In this document: in pieces, positions 56,901 through 64,000 of the stretch
Position numbering within the stretch: position 1 is the stretch's first letter
How the letters are laid out: each line of letters begins with the position of its first letter
Position numbers and translations under genes: made by a program
Assembly: GCA_963580285.1 (NCBI GenBank)
Contig: OY757026.1
Location: forward strand, 86,092,651 to 86,156,650
Origin: Lucinisca nassula
Taxonomy: Eukaryota > Mollusca > Bivalvia > Lucinida > Lucinidae
Length of the DNA: 64,000 bases
Direction of reading: 5' to 3'
Notes under the pieces: model-generated
What the model saw: only the letters and a program-made list of their open reading frames with translations
Databases searched by the model: none
Told to the model about the DNA's origin: nothing

Positions 56901-59900
56901 TTGAATATTCTGCTGCTTCTGATTGGATTTGGTGGTAAGCCATTATTTTTCTGAGAAGTATTATTGTTTATTAGAAGAAATATTAGTAGGTATTTGCTAT
57001 TGTAAAATGCAGCTGATTTAAATTGAACCATAAAATTGTGCTGACTGGCCACTGGAAATGCCTGGAATTATTCGCTGCGGTATGGGTTTGTTGACACTGG
57101 CTGCCAAAAAGGCCAAAATATGCCGCACAGCATACATATTTTTTAGCTTCTTCTGGAAGGTAAATGGTCAGCCTGTCAAATTATATGCCTCATAATGGAA
57201 GCATTAGACTTGCTGAAATGTGGTAGAACATGGAATATGCCCCAATTTACATTGTGAGTAAGGGGATTTTTTTTACTGTAGTGCCACCTAAACCGAAAGT
57301 AGAAAAATCAGCTCCCCTCTAATGTTTTCATTCATTACATAATATTTTCACACATAATAGGTTTCCTCCAATTCTGTATCTTAAAGTGGATCTTCCTGGC
57401 ATGTATTTTGTCACAGAAACTGTACAAATTGTAAGTTTAGTGCTAATTTAGGACTAACTGGGTGTATTTTATAAGTTTTTGCTTCTGTTCCATGTAATTG
57501 GAGGGGGGGGGGGGGGGTACTTAAAAGCCATGTAAATCAGTTGTCATTGGTCTGTTTGGAAAGCAGACCTGCAGTAAATGTCTAAACAGGAACACAAGAA
57601 AAAGAAAATACTCAATATTGAATATAACACTGAGGTTACTTGGCATTAGACAAGGGTCTCAAGCCAATGCAAAATTTCAAAATTGTCTCTCCGAACAGCC
57701 CGCTGCAATATTGCAATGAGTTTTCTCAGCCGTTGTAAGTTCTTACTGGTTGGGTTCATGTTACAAGATTTGAATAGATACATCCAGACATTTCTCATGG
57801 CATTAAGGCATTTATAATAATTTTCATGAAGGTTTTGTCCCCAAAATATCCTCAAAATGCCAATTTTTACTGAAATTAGGGGGTATAGGTGTGAGAACAG
57901 CCAAAATTTCTAGCATGGCTGCTAATAGGACATGATTTAGTGCATTTTAGGATTAAAGTATTCCAAAGACATCTGAGAAGAAGCACTGATGCAAGCCGGT
58001 TTCTGGGTTCCATTTTGGAAAGAGGTAAACTTTGCGCTTTTTAACAAAACATGCTTTGTCCGGCTTTCATCGTAGAATCTGGAAGCGATAACTTTTTCGC
58101 AAAGTTTAAAGATTCTTTGTCACTGAACATTAATTATGCATGACTATATTATTAGATATGGTCTAAACTTGTGTTTGGCAATTCTTTTGGTGGATCATAA
58201 AGAAATTAGGGTTTGGTATAGGTTGCACTACAGTAAATAATTGGTCTTTATGAAAGCTGCACTTGCTTTGGGGAGAGCTTTCAGTACAGAATTGAATATT
58301 CTGCTGCTTCTGATTGGATTTGGTGGTAAGCCATTATTTTTCTGAGAAGTATTATTGTTTATTAGAAGAAATATTAGTAGGTATTTGCTATTGTAAAATG
58401 CAGCTGATTTAAATTGAACCATAAAATTGTGCTGACTGGCCACTGGAAATGCCTGGAATTATTCGCTGCGGTATGGGTTTGTTGACACTGGCTGCCAAAA
58501 AGGCCAAAATATGCCGCACAGCATACATATTTTTTAGCTTCTTCTGGAAGGTAAATGGTCAGCCTGTCAAATTATATGCCTCATAATGGAAGCATTAGAC
58601 TTGCTGAAATGTGGTAGAACATGGAATATGCCCCAATTTACATTGTGAGTAAGGGGATTTTTTTTACTGTAGTGCCACCTAAACCGAAAGTAGAAAAATC
58701 AGCTCCCCTCTAATGTTTTCATTCATTACATAATATTTTCACACATAATAGGTTTCCTCCAATTCTGTATCTTAAAGTGGATCTTCCTGGCATGTATTTT
58801 GTCACAGAAACTGTACAAATTGTAAGTTTAGTGCTAATTTAGGACTAACTGGGTGTATTTTATAAGTTTTTGCTTCTGTTCCATGTAATTGGAGGGGGGG
58901 GGGGGGGGTACTTAAAAGCCATGTAAATCAGTTGTCATTGGTCTGTTTGGAAAGCAGACCTGCAGTAAATGTCTAAACAGGAACACAAGAAAAAGAAAAT
59001 ACTCAATATTGAATATAACACTGAGGTTACTTGGCATTAGACAAGGGTCTCAAGCCAATGCAAAATTTCAAAATTGTCTCTCCGAACAGCCCGCTGCAAT
59101 ATTGCAATGAGTTTTCTCAGCCGTTGTAAGTTCTTACTGGTTGGGTTCATGTTACAAGATTTGAATAGATACATCCAGACATTTCTCATGGCATTAAGGC
59201 ATTTATAATAATTTTCATGAAGGTTTTGTCCCCAAAATATCCTCAAAATGCCAATTTTTACTGAAATTAGGGGGTATAGGTGTGAGAACAGCCAAAATTT
59301 CTAGCATGGCTGCTAATAGGACATGATTTAGTGCATTTTAGGATTAAAGTATTCCAAAGACATCTGAGAAGAAGCACTGATGCAAGCCGGTTTCTGGGTT
59401 CCATTTTGGAAAGAGGTAAACTTTGCGCTTTTTAACAAAACATGCTTTGTCCGGCTTTCATCGTAGAATCTGGAAGCGATAACTTTTTCGCAAAGTTTAA
59501 AGATTCTTTGTCACTGAACATTAATTATGCATGACTATATTATTAGATATGGTCTAAACTTGTGTTTGGCAATTCTTTTGGTGGATCATAAAGAAATTAG
59601 GGTTTGGTATAGGTTGCACTACAGTAAATAATTGGTCTTTATGAAAGCTGCACTTGCTTTGGGGAGAGCTTTCAGTACAGAATTGAATATTCTGCTGCTT
59701 CTGATTGGATTTGGTGGTAAGCCATTATTTTTCTGAGAAGTATTATTGTTTATTAGAAGAAATATTAGTAGGTATTTGCTATTGTAAAATGCAGCTGATT
59801 TAAATTGAACCATAAAATTGTGCTGACTGGCCACTGGAAATGCCTGGAATTATTCGCTGCGGTATGGGTTTGTTGACACTGGCTGCCAAAAAGGCCAAAA

Positions 59901-62900
59901 TATGCCGCACAGCATACATATTTTTTAGCTTCTTCTGGAAGGTAAATGGTCAGCCTGTCAAATTATATGCCTCATAATGGAAGCATTAGACTTGCTGAAA
60001 TGTGGTAGAACATGGAATATGCCCCAATTTACATTGTGAGTAAGGGGATTTTTTTTACTGTAGTGCCACCTAAACCGAAAGTAGAAAAATCAGCTCCCCT
60101 CTAATGTTTTCATTCATTACATAATATTTTCACACATAATAGGTTTCCTCCAATTCTGTATCTTAAAGTGGATCTTCCTGGCATGTATTTTGTCACAGAA
60201 ACTGTACAAATTGTAAGTTTAGTGCTAATTTAGGACTAACTGGGTGTATTTTATAAGTTTTTGCTTCTGTTCCATGTAATTGGAGGGGGGGGGGGGGGGT
60301 ACTTAAAAGCCATGTAAATCAGTTGTCATTGGTCTGTTTGGAAAGCAGACCTGCAGTAAATGTCTAAACAGGAACACAAGAAAAAGAAAATACTCAATAT
60401 TGAATATAACACTGAGGTTACTTGGCATTAGACAAGGGTCTCAAGCCAATGCAAAATTTCAAAATTGTCTCTCCGAACAGCCCGCTGCAATATTGCAATG
60501 AGTTTTCTCAGCCGTTGTAAGTTCTTACTGGTTGGGTTCATGTTACAAGATTTGAATAGATACATCCAGACATTTCTCATGGCATTAAGGCATTTATAAT
60601 AATTTTCATGAAGGTTTTGTCCCCAAAATATCCTCAAAATGCCAATTTTTACTGAAATTAGGGGGTATAGGTGTGAGAACAGCCAAAATTTCTAGCATGG
60701 CTGCTAATAGGACATGATTTAGTGCATTTTAGGATTAAAGTATTCCAAAGACATCTGAGAAGAAGCACTGATGCAAGCCGGTTTCTGGGTTCCATTTTGG
60801 AAAGAGGTAAACTTTGCGCTTTTTAACAAAACATGCTTTGTCCGGCTTTCATCGTAGAATCTGGAAGCGATAACTTTTTCGCAAAGTTTAAAGATTCTTT
60901 GTCACTGAACATTAATTATGCATGACTATATTATTAGATATGGTCTAAACTTGTGTTTGGCAATTCTTTTGGTGGATCATAAAGAAATTAGGGTTTGGTA
61001 TAGGTTGCACTACAGTAAATAATTGGTCTTTATGAAAGCTGCACTTGCTTTGGGGAGAGCTTTCAGTACAGAATTGAATATTCTGCTGCTTCTGATTGGA
61101 TTTGGTGGTAAGCCATTATTTTTCTGAGAAGTATTATTGTTTATTAGAAGAAATATTAGTAGGTATTTGCTATTGTAAAATGCAGCTGATTTAAATTGAA
61201 CCATAAAATTGTGCTGACTGGCCACTGGAAATGCCTGGAATTATTCGCTGCGGTATGGGTTTGTTGACACTGGCTGCCAAAAAGGCCAAAATATGCCGCA
61301 CAGCATACATATTTTTTAGCTTCTTCTGGAAGGTAAATGGTCAGCCTGTCAAATTATATGCCTCATAATGGAAGCATTAGACTTGCTGAAATGTGGTAGA
61401 ACATGGAATATGCCCCAATTTACATTGTGAGTAAGGGGATTTTTTTTACTGTAGTGCCACCTAAACCGAAAGTAGAAAAATCAGCTCCCCTCTAATGTTT
61501 TCATTCATTACATAATATTTTCACACATAATAGGTTTCCTCCAATTCTGTATCTTAAAGTGGATCTTCCTGGCATGTATTTTGTCACAGAAACTGTACAA
61601 ATTGTAAGTTTAGTGCTAATTTAGGACTAACTGGGTGTATTTTATAAGTTTTTGCTTCTGTTCCATGTAATTGGAGGGGGGGGGGGGGGGTACTTAAAAG
61701 CCATGTAAATCAGTTGTCATTGGTCTGTTTGGAAAGCAGACCTGCAGTAAATGTCTAAACAGGAACACAAGAAAAAGAAAATACTCAATATTGAATATAA
61801 CACTGAGGTTACTTGGCATTAGACAAGGGTCTCAAGCCAATGCAAAANNNNNNNNNNNNNNNNNNNNNNNNNNNNNNNNNNNNNNNNNNNNNNNNNNNNN
61901 NNNNNNNNNNNNNNNNNNNNNNNNNNNNNNNNNNNNNNNNNNNNNNNNNNNNNNNNNNNNNNNNNNNNNNNNNNNNNNNNNNNNNNNNNNNNNNNNNNNN
62001 NNNNNNNNNNNNNNNNNNNNNNNNNNNNNNNNNNNNNNNNNNNNNNNCATGTAATTGGAGGGGGGGGGGGGGGTACTTAAAAGCCATGTAAATCAGTTGT
62101 CATTGGTCTGTTTGGAAAGCAGACCTGCAGTAAATGTCTAAACAGGAACACAAGAAAAAGAAAATACTCAATATTGAATATAACACTGAGGTTACTTGGC
62201 ATTAGACAAGGGTCTCAAGCCAATGCAAAATTTCAAAATTGTCTCTCCGAACAGCCCGCTGCAATATTGCAATGAGTTTTCTCAGCCGTTGTAAGTTCTT
62301 ACTGGTTGGGTTCATGTTACAAGATTTGAATAGATACATCCAGACATTTCTCATGGCATTAAGGCATTTATAATAATTTTCATGAAGGTTTTGTCCCCAA
62401 AATATCCTCAAAATGCCAATTTTTACTGAAATTAGGGGGTATAGGTGTGAGAACAGCCAAAATTTCTAGCATGGCTGCTAATAGGACATGATTTAGTGCA
62501 TTTTAGGATTAAAGTATTCCAAAGACATCTGAGAAGAAGCACTGATGCAAGCCGGTTTCTGGGTTCCATTTTGGAAAGAGGTAAACTTTGCGCTTTTTAA
62601 CAAAACATGCTTTGTCCGGCTTTCATCGTAGAATCTGGAAGCGATAACTTTTTCGCAAAGTTTAAAGATTCTTTGTCACTGAACATTAATTATGCATGAC
62701 TATATTATTAGATATGGTCTAAACTTGTGTTTGGCAATTCTTTTGGTGGATCATAAAGAAATTAGGGTTTGGTATAGGTTGCACTACAGTAAATAATTGG
62801 TCTTTATGAAAGCTGCACTTGCTTTGGGGAGAGCTTTCAGTACAGAATTGAATATTCTGCTGCTTCTGATTGGATTTGGTGGTAAGCCATTATTTTTCTG

Positions 62901-64000
62901 AGAAGTATTATTGTTTATTAGAAGAAATATTAGTAGGTATTTGCTATTGTAAAATGCAGCTGATTTAAATTGAACCATAAAATTGTGCTGACTGGCCACT
63001 GGAAATGCCTGGAATTATTCGCTGCGGTATGGGTTTGTTGACACTGGCTGCCAAAAAGGCCAAAATATGCCGCACAGCATACATATTTTTTAGCTTCTTC
63101 TGGAAGGTAAATGGTCAGCCTGTCAAATTATATGCCTCATAATGGAAGCATTAGACTTGCTGAAATGTGGTAGAACATGGAATATGCCCCAATTTACATT
63201 GTGAGTAAGGGGATTTTTTTTACTGTAGTGCCACCTAAACCGAAAGTAGAAAAATCAGCTCCCCTCTAATGTTTTCATTCATTACATAATATTTTCACAC
63301 ATAATAGGTTTCCTCCAATTCTGTATCTTAAAGTGGATCTTCCTGGCATGTATTTTGTCACAGAAACTGTACAAATTGTAAGTTTAGTGCTAATTTAGGA
63401 CTAACTGGGTGTATTTTATAAGTTTTTGCTTCTGTTCCATGTAATTGGAGGGGGGGGGGGGGTACTTAAAAGCCATGTAAATCAGTTGTCATTGGTCTGT
63501 TTGGAAAGCAGACCTGCAGTAAATGTCTAAACAGGAACACAAGAAAAAGAAAATACTCAATATTGAATATAACACTGAGGTTACTTGGCATTAGACAAGG
63601 GTCTCAAGCCAATGCAAAATTTCAAAATTGTCTCTCCGAACAGCCCGCTGCAATATTGCAATGAGTTTTCTCAGCCATTGTAAGTTCTTACTGGTTGGGT
63701 TCATGTTACAAGATTTGAATAGATACATCCAGACATTTCTCATGGCATTAAGGCATTTATAATAATTTTCATGAAGGTTTTGTCCCCAAAATATCCTCAA
63801 AATGCCAATTTTTACTGAAATTAGGGGGTATAGGTGTGAGAACAGCCAAAATTTCTAGCATGGCTGCTAATAGGACATGATTTAGTGCATTTTAGGATTA
63901 AAGTATTCCAAAGACATCTGAGAAGAAGCACTGATGCAAGCCGGTTTCTGGGTTCCATTTTGGAAAGAGGTAAACTTTGCGCTTTTTAACAAAACATGCT
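35964..64000 (+). repeat. 1,391-bp macrosatellite array, about 20 monomers
   Basis: Taking AGGTTGCACTACAG as phase zero, monomers start at 35964, 37361, 38751, 40141, 41530, 42921, 44312, 45703, 47094, 48485, 49876, 51266, 52657, 54047, 55438, 56829, 58220, 59611, 61002 and 62776, and the array runs off the window. Period is 1388-1391 bp. Copies look almost identical. Seen differences are a 7-bp duplication in monomer 1 (TGGGGAG near 36021), a 1-base loss near 39907, G-to-A at about 63676, and a G run varying from about 12 to 16. Each monomer has two - strand frames of 71 and 69 codons, without recognised motifs. I see no RNA gene, A/B box or transposon terminus in it. Confidence 0.95.
61848..62047. 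other. 200-N assembly gap inside the satellite
   Basis: Exactly 200 N. Sequence stops at monomer offset 846 and resumes at offset 662, so the missing sequence cannot be 200 bp if the array is regular: at least 1,207 bp, plus any whole number of monomers, is absent. Confidence 0.95.

Noticed and set aside
61791..62091. Open frames of 72-92 codons across the N gap
   Set aside because: They consist mainly of unknown bases.
35964..64000. CRISPR array or rDNA/histone cluster
   Set aside because: The repeat unit is 1.39 kb with no spacers, and no rRNA, snRNA or histone sequence could be recognised in the monomer.

Overview
The window looks like repeat-dense nuclear DNA of a bivalve mollusc, probably a clam-like heterodont. 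This is inferred from the element families: a Naiad-type Penelope-like retroelement with in-frame UGA codons, DIRS-like remains, tRNA-derived SINEs, and Helitron-like elements built around ~160-bp tandem repeats. No intact host gene is visible. Almost every reading frame above 60 codons is transposon debris or a by-product of tandem repeats.

1-5.7 kb: a palindrome-centred MITE, then a nearly complete Naiad element on the + strand. Its single ~1.2-kb-codon frame (1367-5098) carries an N-terminal GIY-YIG endonuclease, a CxC linker and a reverse transcriptase with all palm motifs. Five in-frame stops are all UGA and at least three sit where I expect cysteine. A 370-bp piece of a Naiad 3' end has jumped into the RT with a 5-bp target duplication.

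5.7-10.6 kb: small elements only. These include a hammerhead-ribozyme element on the - strand, a 418-bp LTR retrotransposon miniature (TRIM) whose LTRs carry a tRNA-Asp-like pol III promoter, a long perfect foldback, a tRNA-headed SINE and Naiad 3'-end fragments.

10.7-25.6 kb: one DIRS-like element on the - strand (RT, RNase H, tyrosine recombinase), pulled apart by nested insertions. A 10.4-kb Helitron-like composite (12811-23237, -) splits the RNase H. Inside it sits a second composite (15228-22474, +), and inside that a third (16973-20097, +) and another hammerhead element (21004-21283). The order can be read from empty sites and rejoining host sequence.

25.7-35.7 kb: MITEs of Tc1/mariner-pogo type (TA), piggyBac type (TTAA) and long-TIR type, SINE 3' domains, a tRNA-Ala-like sequence, microsatellites and a fourth Helitron-like element (33107-35398).

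35.96-64.0 kb (window end): a head-to-tail array of ~20 nearly identical 1,391-bp monomers, broken by a 200-N assembly gap whose flanking phases do not match a 200-bp gap. I see no gene or RNA in the monomer.

Functionally this is a retroelement and satellite landscape. The only candidates for active or recoded function are the two hammerhead ribozymes, the Naiad polyprotein with possible selenocysteines, and the tRNA-like promoter in the TRIM LTR.
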